Assembly (NCBI GenBank): GCA_905221605.1
Contig: CAJNDS010001768.1
Coordinates: 346,616 to 410,615 of the forward strand
Direction: 5' to 3'
Source: Symbiodinium natans
Taxonomy: Eukaryota > Sar > Dinophyceae > Suessiales > Symbiodiniaceae
DNA: 64,000 nucleotides
The notes beneath the pieces are model-generated. The model made no database searches. It was given only the letters and a program-made list of their open reading frames with translations, and was not told where the DNA came from. Shown here in pieces: positions 40,968-51,945 of this stretch (the stretch's first letter is position 1; each line of letters starts with the position of its first letter). The translations under genes were made by a program, and so were the position numbers.

Positions 40968-41101
40968 CCGTCAACCCTAAGCTCTTGCAGACGTTCCTGC
41001 ATTGCCGGGTTCTCAAGGCTTGTGAGTGGACTCATAGCCGTACCTAGCACCTTCCCCAAACTGGATTCCGAGGGCGAGGTACCTAATATCAGAATGCGAA
41101 C
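40968..41101 (-). CDS. Exon of unknown protein
   Basis: Minus strand after a good acceptor (CCCTTTTTGCAG) reads VRILILGTSPSESSLGKVLG then SPLTSLENPAMQERLQELRV. Looks like a real soluble protein segment; no domain recognised. Confidence 0.5.
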
Positions 41102-41261
41102 CTGCAAAAAGGGCCACCATGTCGAGAACTACCCAAACCTTGGGGACCAAATGAGGCCCAAAAGGTTTATGGCTCATATAGCTTAACTCGGGTTTTTGGA
41201 GTGTGTTCTGACCGACACCCTAAACCCTAAACCCTAAACCCTAACCCAAAACAAATTCTTA

Positions 41262-41340
41262 CAAACCCTCTGATTGCAGGCTCGCGCACCAGTCCCACGG
41301 CTGCGTCTGCAGGTAGCGATCCTCATGGCGTGCTCGGGGC
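41262..41340 (-). CDS. Exon of unknown protein
   Basis: Minus strand reads KINLPRARHEDRYLQTQPWD then WCASLQSE. Bounded by TTTAGGG (upstream) and CCCTAAA (downstream) repeats. Confidence 0.45.
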
Positions 41341-41467
41341 AGGTTGATTTTGGACTTGGGGTTTAGGGTTTAGGGTTTAGGATGTAGGGTTTAGGGTTTA
41401 GAGGTGTACGGTCTGTTGACGGCCTTCAGGCTTCATGGCTGCTTGTCGGGCTTAGGGCGTAGAGGTT

Positions 41468-41540
41468 CTGAATCCTGCCAAGAAGCCCAAGCGCTGCGTG
41501 GCGCTCATAAGGGCATCCGGAGAGAAACCTGTTTGGGTTT
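41468..41540 (-). CDS. Exon of unknown protein
   Basis: Minus strand reads FSPDALMSATQRLGFLAGFR. Likely the same gene as the exons at 41262 and 41636. Confidence 0.4.
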
Positions 41541-41576
41541 CGGGGTGAGGCTTGAGGGTTTTAGGGTTTAGTGTTG

Positions 41577-41635
41577 GGATTTTCCCCCTTATACCATCAG
41601 TCCTTAATAGGGATTATCGCACCCCCTATTATAGT
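41577..41635. mobile_element. Family E element, partial
   Basis: GGGATTTTCCCCCTTATACC, AGTCCTTAATAGGGATTATC and CCCCTATTATAG; it directly abuts the exon at 41636. Confidence 0.5.
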
Positions 41636-41972
41636 CCTCCAAGCCTTTGTGGTCGCACTGTGAGTTCATCCGAAACTTTGAGCGGTAAGCAACGGAGAGC
41701 AACAAATCCTTCGCTTTCTTCACATACTCCGCATCTTTGAGAACACCACTTAAAGGCGACAATGTAGGCGATACATCGCCCATCCACTTCTCCACATCAT
41801 TACGAGGGGCATTGCTATTGTAGTAGGCGCTCTCCAACTTCTTCAACTCATCCAGCGTCATCTCACCAATTCGGAGGGCCAATGCTTCACCGAGGTTGTT
41901 CTCAATGTCATTCTTGTATTTCAAGAACTCCGTGTGAAAGTGGTTGTCAGGAGTGATGTTCTTAAAGGCATC
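41636..41972 (-). CDS. Exon of unknown soluble protein (about 112 codons)
   Basis: Strongest exon of this stretch. Minus strand reads EDAFKNITPDNHFHTEFLKY, then GEALALRIGEMTLDELKKLE, then NDVEKWMGDVSPTLSPL and YRSKFRMNSQCDHKGLEDY. Helical, acidic and free of repeats. An AG (CTGAAG) precedes it and a family E element follows. No family recognised; probably one gene with the exons down to 40662. Confidence 0.6.
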
Positions 41973-42414
41973 TTCAGTTAAGGGTTCAGGTTTCGGGTGT
42001 AGAGTTGAAGGTTGGGGTTCAGGGTTGAGGCTTCAAGATTTTAGGTCTTAGGGTGCTGAGTCGTTTCTCTGCGGTAGTGTCCCTGCGTAGTATGACAGTG
42101 ACATCAAGAAGGGGGGCAAGAATGCATCGAAATGACCATGTGGGATCTCGGGGGTTTGGGGGTTTGGAATTCGATTTGGAACTCTGGTTTGGGGGAAGGG
42201 CAGCAAACATTGACCGGGAAGGCATCAAGAAATGGGCATTTCTTCAAATAACACATAGGCTCACCCGAATATACCTAAACCCTACACCCCTAATGTCGGA
42301 GACCCCCAACCCTGGGGACCACATGAACCCTAAAAGGAGGGTCATATACCCTCTGCTACTAGATGCCCGACGAAGGTATAAACCCTAAACCCTAAACCCT
42401 AAACCCTAAACCCT

Positions 42415-42490
42415 CCTAGGGCTCTGCGGCCACGCAGCTGTGAGTCACCTCGGCGCCATCCTCGAGCAATCGCCGGACCTCAGAACTCCC
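42415..42490 (-). CDS. Possible ankyrin-type exon fragment
   Basis: Minus strand reads EVRRLLEDGAEVTHSCVAAE, resembling the second helix and loop of an ankyrin repeat, then a stop after a few codons. Neighbouring CCCTAAA repeats and a family B fragment (42292-42380) suggest an intron-exon border or a decayed piece. Confidence 0.4.
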
Positions 42491-42964
42491 AAACCCTAAA
42501 ACACTCAAAAAACCTTGAAAACCCTGAAAACGTAGTTAAAAATCCCAGAGAATGCCCCTTAAGAAAACCCTTAAAACCTTAAACCCTAGACCTGAGGTGT
42601 CTTCTCAGGAGTTGCGAAAAACCCTGAAATCCCTGAACGCCCTTGAACATCCCTTCGAAAATGCCCTTGAAAGCCTTAAACGCCCTTAAGAAAACCAAAA
42701 ACAAAAAACTAAACCCCTAAACGTGAGGCCTTTGTTTTCTCAGGTGTTTTCCGAGTCGAGGCTTCGCCTTATGACCCTAAACCCCAAGAATCTGAAACCC
42801 CACATGGGGTTTGCGGGTTTTCTGCTTGGGGTTTCGGGTTTTCGGGTTTTGGGTTCTGGGGGGGGGGGGGGTTATAGAGGGGGGTTAGGATTAGGCAACC
42901 AAACACTCCACCACTCCCTAAGCCCACATCCTCGTCTTCGGACCTCAAAATCTTGAACCCGAAG

Positions 42965-43070
42965 CCCTAAACCCCAAACCCCAAACCCCAAACCCCAAAC
43001 CCCAAACCCTAAACCCTAAACCCTAAACCCTAAACCCTAAACTCTAAACCCTAAACCCTAAACCTTAACC
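42965..43070. repeat. CCCCAAA/CCCTAAA array
   Basis: About five CCCCAAA units followed by about nine CCCTAAA units. Confidence 0.88.
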
Positions 43071-43244
43071 CCAGCCCTGAACCCAAACCTGAACACTCGG
43101 CACTCCCTTGACCTCAACCTCCAAACCCCGAAAACCCTAAACCCTAAACCCTAGACCCTCAGGCCCCGAATTAGACCCTAAACTTACCCTAATCCCCTCA
43201 ACCCGAAACCCCTAAACCCGAAACCCCCACACCCGAATTCGCTC

Positions 43245-43322
43245 CGGCCTCTTCCTCCCACCGCTGGGGAATGTCCTGCATGGCCGAGGCAAAGAGACCG
43301 ATACTTGATCAGTTCTCTACAA
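43245..43322 (-). CDS. Possible exon, unknown protein
   Basis: Minus strand reads SSIGLFASAMQDIPQRWEEE then AGANSG. Unique block between CCCGAAA and TTTAGGG repeats. Confidence 0.35.
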
Positions 43323-43439
43323 CAAAGGGGTTCAGAGCTAGGGGTTTAGGGTTTAGGGTTTAGGGCTAAGGGTTAAGGGGTTTCGGGGGGGGGGGAAGGG
43401 CTAGAGTCACGGCTAGAGGTTCAGGGTTTAGGGGTTCCC

Positions 43440-44315
43440 AGTTGAGTGTTGTTACCCGGAATGAAGCGAAGCTCAGGAAAAATCATTCGGGATACACCTA
43501 CTGAAAATGATTGCCCGCAATTATGCGAAGTTCGTGGCCTTCTCTAGCAAAAAAGCTGACCCGTTCGCCTTATAGAGGGTGAGCAAAAGCCCCGAAATTG
43601 TTTGCGGGGCGCGGGGGGATCCTAGATACTACAGCGAGTGCAACATTATGAGACATGTCTCCAGCTTCTTTATCTTCCCCAGCCACAGCCGTGCTTGGAC
43701 GCTGACTAAAACTGCTTAGCAGGGTGTCAGAAACTTTTGCGCGCAGGTCTGGCTCAATTCCTTGCACTGCTAATAAATGAAAGATAAAGCTGCATTGTCT
43801 CCAGTGTCCTTAATGGCTCTGCATTCTGCATGTTCTATGTAGGCCTATGCCCATTCCCAATGCCCGAGCGTGCGCAACATTCCGCTGGCGTGGCGGCATT
43901 AGCCTCCCACACCAAAAACAACTAGCAAATCTCCAGGCCAGAGGCAACGTGCATCGCAGGGGCGGCCTAAACTCTAAAAGCCCCAAAATCCAGGTATCCC
44001 GGATCTTTGAGTCCCTGAGGACTATAATCCTATACAAACCCACAAACCAACGCACGGGCGTCTGAAATCGTGGTGATGTCAGGACACTTTAAGGCGGGAG
44101 ACGTAAAGACTTTGCATGGGTCGGCGCTGCTACGATCTTCGCAGGCTCTGGTTGTGTTTTTAAGGTTCTGCAGGGGTTTGGGTGCTTGCGCTCTCTCCCT
44201 GACTTCAAGGATGTGGCTCGTTCTTGGATTCTTCTATGGGTTCCGGGGCCTGGGCCTGGAGGTTGAACGGGGGCTAGCGACTAGCGATTCTAAATTTGCT
44301 GCACCTCAGGCGTCA
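43440..44315. other. Mostly unique 0.9-kb block downstream of gene B
   Basis: No telomere-like array here. A minus frame at 43767-43570 (GIEPDLRAKVSDTLLSSFSQ) has protein-like composition but no family. The rest is probably 3' untranslated or intergenic sequence of the ankyrin gene ending at 44316. Confidence 0.4.
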
Positions 44316-47036
44316 CTAAGCTCCGGAGACGCGTCTGCGCTTCGTGACCGGCTGTGACAACAAATGCGCGATTTCAACAAAGCCCTTGGAATCTGCCATC
44401 ACCAGGGCTGTGTGGCCTTCATAATCGGTCACACCCTTGTCGGTGCCGGCGTCTACCAGCAAGCGCACAACCTCAAGACGGCCCTGATCAGCTGCAAGCA
44501 TCAGGGCTGTGTGGCCATTGGCATCGGCCAAGTCCTTGGCGGCACCGGCCTGGACCAGCCAACGCACGACTTGCACATGGCCATCCTGGGCTGAGAGCAT
44601 CAGAGCCGTGCGGCCATCGCGGTCGGCAACGTTCCTGTCCGCGCCGGCCACAAGCAATAAGCGCACAACGTCCACGCGGCGCCCGATAGCTGCCATCATC
44701 AGGGCTGTGTGGCCATGCTTGTTGGCCACGTCCTTGCCTGCGCCAGCCAACAGCAGCAGCCGCACGACCTCAAGGTGGCCCTCTTGAGCTGCGATCATCA
44801 GGGCTGTGCGGCCTTCATAGTCGGCCTGGTCCTTGTCCGTGCTACCCAAGCCCTCATCAGCGCCCGCCTCCACCAGCAAGCGCACGACTTCAACGCGGCC
44901 CTGATCAGCTGCCAGCATCAGGGCCGTGTAGCCATCGTTGTCGGTCAAGTTCCTGTCGGCGCCAGACTCCACCAGCATATGCACGATTTCAACATGGCCT
45001 TGGCGAGCTGAGAACATCAAGGCTGTGTGGCCAACGTTGGTGGCCAGGTCCTTGTCAGCGCCGGCCTGCAGCAATAAACGGACGACTTCAACACAATTTC
45101 CGGCAGATGCCATGAGCAGGGCTGTGCGGCCTTCATTGTCGACCTTGTCCTTGTCGATTCCAGCCTCCACAAGCAAACGCACGACGTCAACATGTCCCTG
45201 GCGAGCTGCGCGCATCAAGGCTGTGTAGCCATGGTTGTTGGCCAAGTCCCTATCGGCATCGGCACCGGCCTCCACAAGCACGCGCGCCACTTCAAAATGG
45301 CCCAGGCAAGCTGCGAGAATCAAGGCCGCGTCCTTGCAGATGGCAGCCTCCGCCAGCATCCGCACAACCTCAATGCGGCCTTCTTGAACTGCGATCAGTA
45401 GGGCTGTGCAGCCTTCGTTGTCGGCCTTGCCCTGGTCTGCGCCAGCCTCCACCAGCAACCGCACGACTTCAACGTGGCCCGCGTGAGCTGCCATCAACAG
45501 AGCTGTGCGGCCGTTCTTGTCGGCCCTGTCCTTGTCGGCGCCAGCTTGCAGCAGCAAGCGCACGACTTCAGCATGGCCCAGGCGAGCCGAGATCATCATG
45601 GCCGTGTAGCCGCTGTTGGTGGCCAGGTCCTTGTTGAGGCCGGTCTCCAGGAGCAAACGCACGACTTCAGGGTGGCCGTGATCAGCTGCGACCATCAGGG
45701 CAGTTTTGGTGGGTCCAGCGCCGGCCTCCACCAGCAGACGTACGACCAAAGCATGCCCATGTCGAGCTGCGATCATCAGGGCTGTGCGACCACCATTGTC
45801 GGCCGCATCCTTGTCGGCGCCAACCTCCAATAGCAAACGCACAACGTCAACGTGGCACCCGGCCGCTGCGACCATCAGGGCAGTCTCGCCCTGGTTGCCA
45901 GTCGCGTCTTTACCGGCGTCAGCCTCCAATAGCAGCCGCACGACCTCAAGGTGGCCTCGTTGAGCTGCGAACATCAGGGCTGTCCGGCCATTGCTGTGGG
46001 CCTTGTTCTTGTCGGCACCGGCCTCCACCACTAAACGTGCAACTTCAACATGGCCGTATCGAGCTGCAACCATCAGGGCTGTGCGGCCACCGTGGTCCAA
46101 CAAGTCCTTGTCAGCGCCGGCCTCCATCAGCAAGCGCACGACTTCGACGTGGCCACCGCGAGATGCTTTGCCTAGCGGCCTCTCGCCAGCTCTTGTGGCC
46201 ACATTTGGGTCTAGGGGCAGCTGCAGCAGTGACACGACCTGGAAGCGCGATAGTTTGTTGGGGAATGGGGGCTTCTTACTGCAGGATCTTCTTTCTACTA
46301 ATGCAGCGCTGTCCGTTTAGCAAGAGTGTCCTTTTCAAGGAGAGATCCTCTACTTGCTCTACACGTTCGCAGGAAACCTCCACTCCCATATTGAAGAAGA
46401 TCCCATAATTCTCTGCGGGCCCAAGTGAGCAGGAAAATGCACTCTCCTATTCGAAGCAGCAGCACCCTAAACCCTAAACCCTAAACCCTAAACCCTAAAC
46501 CCTAAACCCCTAAACCTCAGCCTCTTTCACTGAGCCATTTCTGGCGGCAGCCATGAGCTCATCCACTTGTGCCGGGGAAGGGGAGGAGAAAGACAGCACC
46601 ACCAGTTCCAAGTTCCTTGCCTTAGTTGTCCAGTAACCTGGGGGAACTAAAGTTAACTAAAGGTTACCTACTCTACTACTAAGTTGGATTCTAATGCCCC
46701 AAAGTAAGGTTAAAGGTTACCTACTCTACTTCTAAGTTGCAGAGTCGAGCTCCTCGGCATCGTCCAAATTCTGGTTGGAGCCCTGGAGGATGAGCCTCTG
46801 CCTGAAGCGCGGAGGCTGGCCATGCAGCTCTTGCAAGCGCCTCTTCCTTGGGGACGAAATGAACCCTAAAAGGGTTTATGGTTCATATACCCTAATAGGA
46901 ATTTTAGTAGTATAGGGTATATGACCCCAGTTTTAGGGTTCATGTCATCCCCAAGGTTCACGTCCCTCACGCTGCTCACATCCTCCACGGGGATGGCTGT
47001 CAACTCTTCGCCCGAGATCATGCGGATGTGCAGCAT
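44316..47036 (-). CDS. Ubiquitin-like/ankyrin-repeat protein gene B, 736 aa, four exons
   Basis: Minus strand. Exons 47036-46960, 46846-46741, 46620-46516, 46238-44316; phases agree at all joins and give 736 codons plus TAG. Start MLHIRMISGEELTAIPVEDV, then KRRLQELHGQPPRFRQRL: a ubiquitin-like leader shared with gene A. About 19 ankyrin repeats fill the single 1.9-kb last exon (TALMLAADQGRVEVVRLLVE type), two of them irregular (a short AGAGPT repeat and one with EGLGSTDKDQ inserted). C-terminus VTKRRRVSGA is a possible nuclear signal. Introns: GA-AG (family B), GC-AG (family G), and GT-AG whose donor is telomere repeat. Ankyrin proteins bind partner proteins; the partner is unknown. Compared with gene A, the repeat region has no introns at all. 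Confidence 0.9.
46516..46520 (-). other. Intron donor made by telomere repeat (gene B intron 3)
   Basis: On the minus strand exon 3 ends CTGAG at 46516 and the intron starts GTTTAGGGGTTTAGGG at 46515. The acceptor is CTTCCAG before 46238. The joined codons read KEAEVVSLLQLP. Confidence 0.75.
46621..46736. mobile_element. Introner family G with GCAA target duplication
   Basis: TTGC (GCAA sense) at 46617-46620 and 46737-46740. Ends CTTAGTTG and CTACTTCTAAG are inverted; inside, AAAGGTTACCTACTCTACT occurs twice. A second copy is near 58318-58497. Confidence 0.78.
46847..46956. mobile_element. Introner family B with GAA target duplication
   Basis: TTC (GAA sense) at 46844-46846 and 46957-46959. 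Ends CTTGGGGACGAAATGAACCC and GGGTTCATGTCATCCCCAAGG. Excision as GA-AG reads VSSVRDVKRRLQELHG. A compact copy without telomere repeats: 110 bp. Confidence 0.85.
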
Positions 47037-47880
47037 GCGAACGTGCGGAGATGTGGGGACTCTGCTAAATGAACCTGAGTGCTCTGAGCCAGAAGGAGCA
47101 GGGTCTTGAGTTTAGGGGATGAGTTTTTCATGGTTTCGAAACCAGGGAATTCAGGTTTTTAGGGGCTCCCTTGTATAATGCGCCCCTTTCCGTAAACGTT
47201 GGCCAGAATGCCGAGAATTGACCACAGAAGGCTTCGGGCACTCTTTGCAAAGAGAAGCCCTAAAAGCCCCAAACCCCTACATCCCTTAACTCCTAAAAAC
47301 CTGAACCCTAAACCCTCAAAACCTCCAGATCACCCGCTTACTTGCGGGCCTCGGAACCAGCGACAAAGGCCTCTAGGCACAAGACCCCTACAAAGCGAAT
47401 CCGTAGCTAATCTCATCCGTTACGGTTGAGTGTTCAGGGCTTCGGGTTTCGGGTTTAGGGTAGTACTGCGCGCGAAGACATTTCCTGGTATATAGCTGTC
47501 CCCACCCTTCCTGGAGATGGAGACTCTAAACCCTAAACCCTAAACCCTAAACCCTAAACCCTAAACCCTAAACCCTAAACCCTAAACCCTAAACCCTAAA
47601 CCCTAAACCCTAAACCCTCACCCTGAACCAGACATCCGAACCCCTGAGGCCTTTTGATGGTGGTCGGGTTTAGGGTTTAGGGCTCCTAGGGTGCTTCTGA
47701 AACTGGGAGGTTTCGCACCGAAACATAACGCCGAAGTCCTAAAACCCTAAATTCCAAGTGCAAGTCCCCAAAATCCAACGCCCTAAACCCGACACCCCAC
47801 GCCCTGAACCCTAAAGCTCTAAACCCTAAACCCTAAAACCCGAAACCCTAAAACCCTGAAACCCTAAACCCCTCAAGAAT
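47037..47880. other. Region upstream of gene B, repeats and unassigned sequence
   Basis: Unique to 47520 with scattered degenerate repeats, about 14 perfect CCCTAAA units (47527-47617), then CCCTAAA variants. No gene or promoter motif recognised. Confidence 0.5.
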
Positions 47881-47905
47881 CCAAGCCAAGTCCCTCTTCC
47901 ATCTT

Positions 47906-48215
47906 GAAATACACCGTAATTGATACTAAGGATCCTTATTATGCATTAAGGTGTATTCCTTAATTAAGCAATATACCCTAATTGATACTAAGGATCCGTA
48001 TTATGAATGAAGGTGTATTCCTTAATTATGGAATATACCCTAATTGATACAAAGGATCCGTACTATGAATGAAGGTGTATGTATTCCTTCATTAAGGAAT
48101 ATACCCTGATTGATACTAAGGATCCGTACTATGAATGAAGGTGTATTCCTTGATTAAGGAAGATACCCTAATTGATACAAAGGATCCCTATTATGCATTA
48201 AGGTATATTCCTTAA
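47906..48215. repeat. 62-bp tandem repeat, five units, each a palindrome
   Basis: Units start at about 47917, 47979, 48041, 48107 and 48169 (spacing 62, 62, 66, 62). Each has ATACCCTAATTGATAC, a central GGATCC and TGAAGGTGTATTCCTT, so each unit is an imperfect palindrome of about 58 bp centred on GGATCC. AT-rich, unlike its surroundings. Confidence 0.9.
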
Positions 48216-48242
48216 TAATATAAGGGGTTTTTGGAAGATCTG

Positions 48243-48325
48243 CTTGGCTGCACTTAGGAGGGTAGTAGCTATAAAATTGCCCAAAAAGGCTAAAGATCTA
48301 AAGGTACAGTAAAGCACCACAAAGT
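48243..48325. repeat. Dispersed repeat K, copy 2
   Basis: GCTTGGCTGCACTTAGGAGG, GTAGCTATAAAATTG and GATCTAAAGGTACAGTAAAG followed by CACCACAAAG, as at 40336-40440. It directly follows the 62-bp array. Confidence 0.65.
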
Positions 48326-48329
48326 CTGG

Positions 48330-48398
48330 GTCCTTCTTCTGCATCTTGAAAGGCACGCGCACGTTGGCCGCAGTCAAAGCGCACAGGACCTACCGGCT
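48330..48398 (-). CDS. Possible exon, unknown protein
   Basis: Minus strand reads CALTAANVRVPFKMQKKDPD. A similar stretch (PSRWKI-like reading around 47885-47905) lies across the 62-bp array, so the exon edge may have been duplicated with it. Not recognised. Confidence 0.35.
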
Positions 48399-49274
48399 CG
48401 GGGGTTCACAAGTCGGCTTAGGGAGGTTTAGGGTTTAGGGTTTAGGGCTTAGGGTTGAGGGTTTAGGGTTTGGGTTTTAGGGTTTAGGGTTTAGGGTTTA
48501 GGGTTTACGTTTATAGGGTTTAGGGTTTAGGGTGCTTCAGATGTTTGGTTTTCTTCGAGTTGGGATGCTGCAACAGGGAAGTTATCCTCCCCTCACAAAA
48601 AAGACTAACGTGTATGCACATGCTCATACTACCTAAGAAAGGGGCCCTGACTTAATCTAATTCCCCTAAATAGCCACTATAAACCCAAAACCCTACCTAC
48701 AGTTTAGAAGCAACCACCCCTTGATTAGTATAACCTCCTTAACTGTAGGTAAAGAGGGTCCCAGATAAACCCTAAACCCTAAACCCGGGGTATCCCTAAA
48801 CCCTAAACCCTAAACCCTACACCCTAAACCCTAAACCCCTACACCGGGGCATCCCAGAGGATCCCACAGGATCCCGGGATAACATCAAGGCCAGGCCCTG
48901 CAACTTCGAAGCCCTCTCAACCCCTGCACCCACTCAGGGGGGACATATAGGGGGACTTAGGGGGATTTAGGGTTTAGGGCTAGGGTTTAGGGTTTAGGGT
49001 TTAAGGTTTAGGGTTTAGGCTTTGAGAGGGATTTACGGGGATTTCGGGGGACTGAGGGGGATTCAGGGTTTCGGTTCTCAGGGTATGGGCGTTTAGTGGA
49101 CTCGGGGAATTTAGGGCTTGAGGGTTTTGGGCTGAGGGTTTCTAGGGGACCCTAAACCCCATGCCCTAAACCCTAAACCCTAAACCCTAAAGCCTAAACC
49201 GAAAACCCTAAACCCTCAACCCTCAACCCTAAACCCAAAACCCTAAGCCCTAAACCCTAAACACGACACCCTAC

Positions 49275-49372
49275 CGAAAGTCACCTCGATGGAGCTCTTG
49301 GGCAGCATGCTCTGGTCGAAGATTTCGAGCCAAAGCATCGCAAACTCGTCCAAAGCCTGGGGCGGAAGGATG
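49275..49372 (-). CDS. Exon of unknown protein
   Basis: Minus strand reads QALDEFAMLWLEIFDQSMLP then KSSIEVTFG. Amphipathic, protein-like; bounded by TTTAGGG upstream and CCCTAAA downstream. Confidence 0.45.
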
Positions 49373-49608
49373 AGGGGGGTTTAGGGTTTAGGGCTTAGGG
49401 TTTAGGGTTTGGGGTTTGGGGTTTAGGGTTTAGGGTTTATTGTCCGAAAATAACGGGCATTTCAAGATTCCCTTATAATAGATAGGAACTCCAATACAAA
49501 ATACGGGTTCAGGGTGTAACGTAGGGTTGGTATTTAGTGCTAGTATCCAAGGAAATGCGGGCTGCATTGTAGATCCTAGACAGCGAGTTAGGGCCCAAGT
49601 TTTCCCAC

Positions 49609-49611
<3 letters not shown>

Positions 49612-49643
<32 letters not shown>

Positions 49644-49655
49644 AAAAAGAAAGAG
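49612..49655. repeat. (GA)n microsatellite
   Basis: GAGAGA repeats followed by A-rich AAAGAAAGAGAG. Confidence 0.85.
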
Positions 49656-50144
49656 AGAGGCGTATCACCCTGAAAACCCCTTAACAGCCTAAACCCGTGC
49701 CATGACCCCCAAGCTACAGCAAAGCGGGTTACGAAAGGATCCCACAGCACGAAGAACCTGAAACCCTAAACACTAAACTAAGCCCTGACCCACGAGAGGA
49801 CCCCCAAACCCCCGAACCCGCAAACCCCTATAAAACCTTAAATCCCCAAAACCCCAAGACCCCAAGACCTTGAACCCTACAACCCTGAACCCTAAACCCT
49901 AAAACCCTAAACCCTACACCCTAAACCCCTCAGACCCCCAAAACCCCCAAACACCCATAACCTCAAGAAACCCAAAATCCTGAAAAACCAAAGCCCTGAA
50001 AACCTTGAAGCCCCAATTCAACCCCCCCCCCCCCCCACCAAAAAAATAAAAACTAAAGACCCTAAACCCTCAACCCCGAAACCTTGCAAACCCCAAACCC
50101 GAAACCCGAAACCCTAAACCCCAGACCCTAAACCGCACTCCCCG

Positions 50145-50225
50145 GTCCTGTCGCACGATGCGGCGCTGGAAGAAGCCGCCGAAGCGGAGGAGCCGAGCTC
50201 GGGATCGTTTCCAGCAGGAGACCTG
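50145..50225 (-). CDS. Possible exon, low-complexity Ser/Ala-rich
   Basis: Minus strand reads SPAGNDPELGSSASAASSSA then ASCDRTGE. The plus strand is also open (Glu/Ala-rich), so strand is chosen because surrounding exons are all minus. Confidence 0.3.
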
Positions 50226-50491
50226 CTGAGGGGTCTTAGGGGTTGAGAAGGTTTGGGGTTTAGGGTTTAGGGTTTGGGGTTTAGGAAAAAAGGGTTTAGG
50301 GTTTAGTGTTTTGGTTATTTTTGTAGGGGGGGGGGGATGTACCAGAGAAGATCTCATAAAGTATAACATGGATGCTGATGAATCAGCTTCACATCAGGAT
50401 GTACGGCACACTCCTTAGTCGAAGAGGTGTTGCCGTCACACCCTAAACCCTAAACCCCAAACTCCAACCCCAAACTCCCTACCCAAACTCG

Positions 50492-50568
50492 GCCTTCTTT
50501 CCCGAGCCCCGGCGGCCCCGCGAGGAGTGCATCTCCACCGCGTCGCCGCTCAGCCGCCACCTAGGTAG
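50492..50568 (-). CDS. Possible exon, unknown protein
   Basis: Minus strand reads WRLSGDAVEMHSSRGRRGSG then KKAE. Bounded by TTTAGGG and CCCTAAA variants. Strand uncertain. Confidence 0.3.
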
Positions 50569-51129
50569 GGTTTAGGGCTAGTTTAATGTTTAGGGTTTAG
50601 GGTTTAGGGTCTAGGGTTTAGGGCTTAGGGCTTAGGGTTTAGGGCTTAGGGTGTATATAGGGTGGAGGGTTTAGGGTGTATAGGGATAGGGTTTCGGGCT
50701 TGTGGGGAGGTTTGGCGGGATCTTTGCGGTCCTTTAGCGCTTTTTGGGTTCAGGGTTCGAAGGAGATTAGGGTTTAGGGTTTAGGGCTAGGGTTTAGGGA
50801 TAAACCGGCTGCCCTGTGTGGTTTCAAAGGGGGGGGCGTACAAGGGAACCCAGACTCTGAGTCAAATTGCTATAGTGACTTTAGGGTTTAGGGTTTAGGG
50901 TTTAGGAGTTTAGGGTTTAGGGTTTAGGGTTCAGGGTTTAGGGTAATTGGGGAGTTCAGGGGGCTTGGGGTGTTTCGGGTTTAGGGAGTTGGGGACGTTG
51001 AGGGAGTTGAGGGAGTTGAGGGAGTTTAGGGAAAGGACCTGTAGCCTTTGAATCTGGGGTTTGCTGTACACCTCTCAACTCCGAGCAAGTCCTGCAGAAC
51101 TACAAGGTTTCGGCTTCAGGGGCGATTGT

Positions 51130-51430
51130 CGGGGAGGGGGTTTGAAGGTGTTCAAGTTTTACTGAAGTCAAACGGTCGTCCATTCGACCTCTTAGCATAA
51201 AGGCCTTCTCCCGGTTCTCGCCGGACCCCCCGAGTGGGCGCCGCTGCCGCCTCCTCGGCAGGGGGAACGCTGGGCAGTGGCGCACCTGGTGATCCAGATT
51301 TGACGCGAGCAGGCTTGCCCAGTTGCCACCACGCTCCGGTTCTGGGTCGAGACAGGCTGCACCCCAGGCCGCTCGACTGGCTTGTGGCGGCGCACCACCC
51401 GAAGACTCCAGGGCCTTGCTGAGGTTGCTG
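51130..51430 (-). CDS. Possible exon, about 95 codons, unknown
   Basis: GC-rich open block. One minus frame reads ALESSGGAPPQASRAAWGAA, then GNWASLLASNLDHQVRHCPA, then RREKAFMLRG-like sequence. Several frames on both strands are open, so the reading is tentative. Confidence 0.35.
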
Positions 51431-51491
51431 GACCGTTCCAGTTCAAACCCTAAACCGTAAACCCTAAACCCGAAACCCTAATCCCTAAACC

Positions 51492-51592
51492 TGAACACGA
51501 GCACTTCTTTGGACTCCTTGACGCTCGGCACGAGCAATGCGCCACTCGAGTGCACTGTCGCCCACTTTTTAACATCGAAACTCGCCAATCTT
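51492..51592 (-). CDS. Exon of unknown protein
   Basis: Minus strand reads ASFDVKKWATVHSSGALLVP then SVKESKEVLVF. Good coding composition; may join the exon at 51840-51945. Confidence 0.45.
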
Positions 51593-51769
51593 CCCATTCT
51601 TCTGGCTTGATGTGCTTTTCTGCTTCGGGTTCAGAGTGTTTACGGTTTGACGAGTCCGTAGATGTGTAGGGTTGGGGTTCAGTGTTGGAGTTTAAGGCTT
51701 AACTTCTGGCTTAACTGACGTGTTGGGCGGGGGGAGGGGGGGGGGGGGGGGCGACCTTTTGCTCAAGTA

Positions 51770-51945
51770 CAGCCGACGCATAAGCAACATGCCCTGGGCC
51801 AACTAGCTGTTGGAAAAGAGGCTCCATAAACCCTAAACCCCTCTTCATGCCAGGTGGCTCCAGCAGATAGCGCTCCTCCTCCGTCTCCTGGAAGAGTGGC
51901 AGCGCGTAGTGCACCATGAACTGCTTCATCCGCCCTGGGAGGGAT
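51770..51945 (-). CDS. Exon(s) of unknown protein
   Basis: Minus strand reads MKQFMVHYALPLFQETEEER then YLLEPPGMKRG, and after a short CCCTAAA-like interruption FMEPLFQQLVGPGHVAYASA. Then a G/C run (51721-51751). Possibly two exons. No family recognised. Confidence 0.45.
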
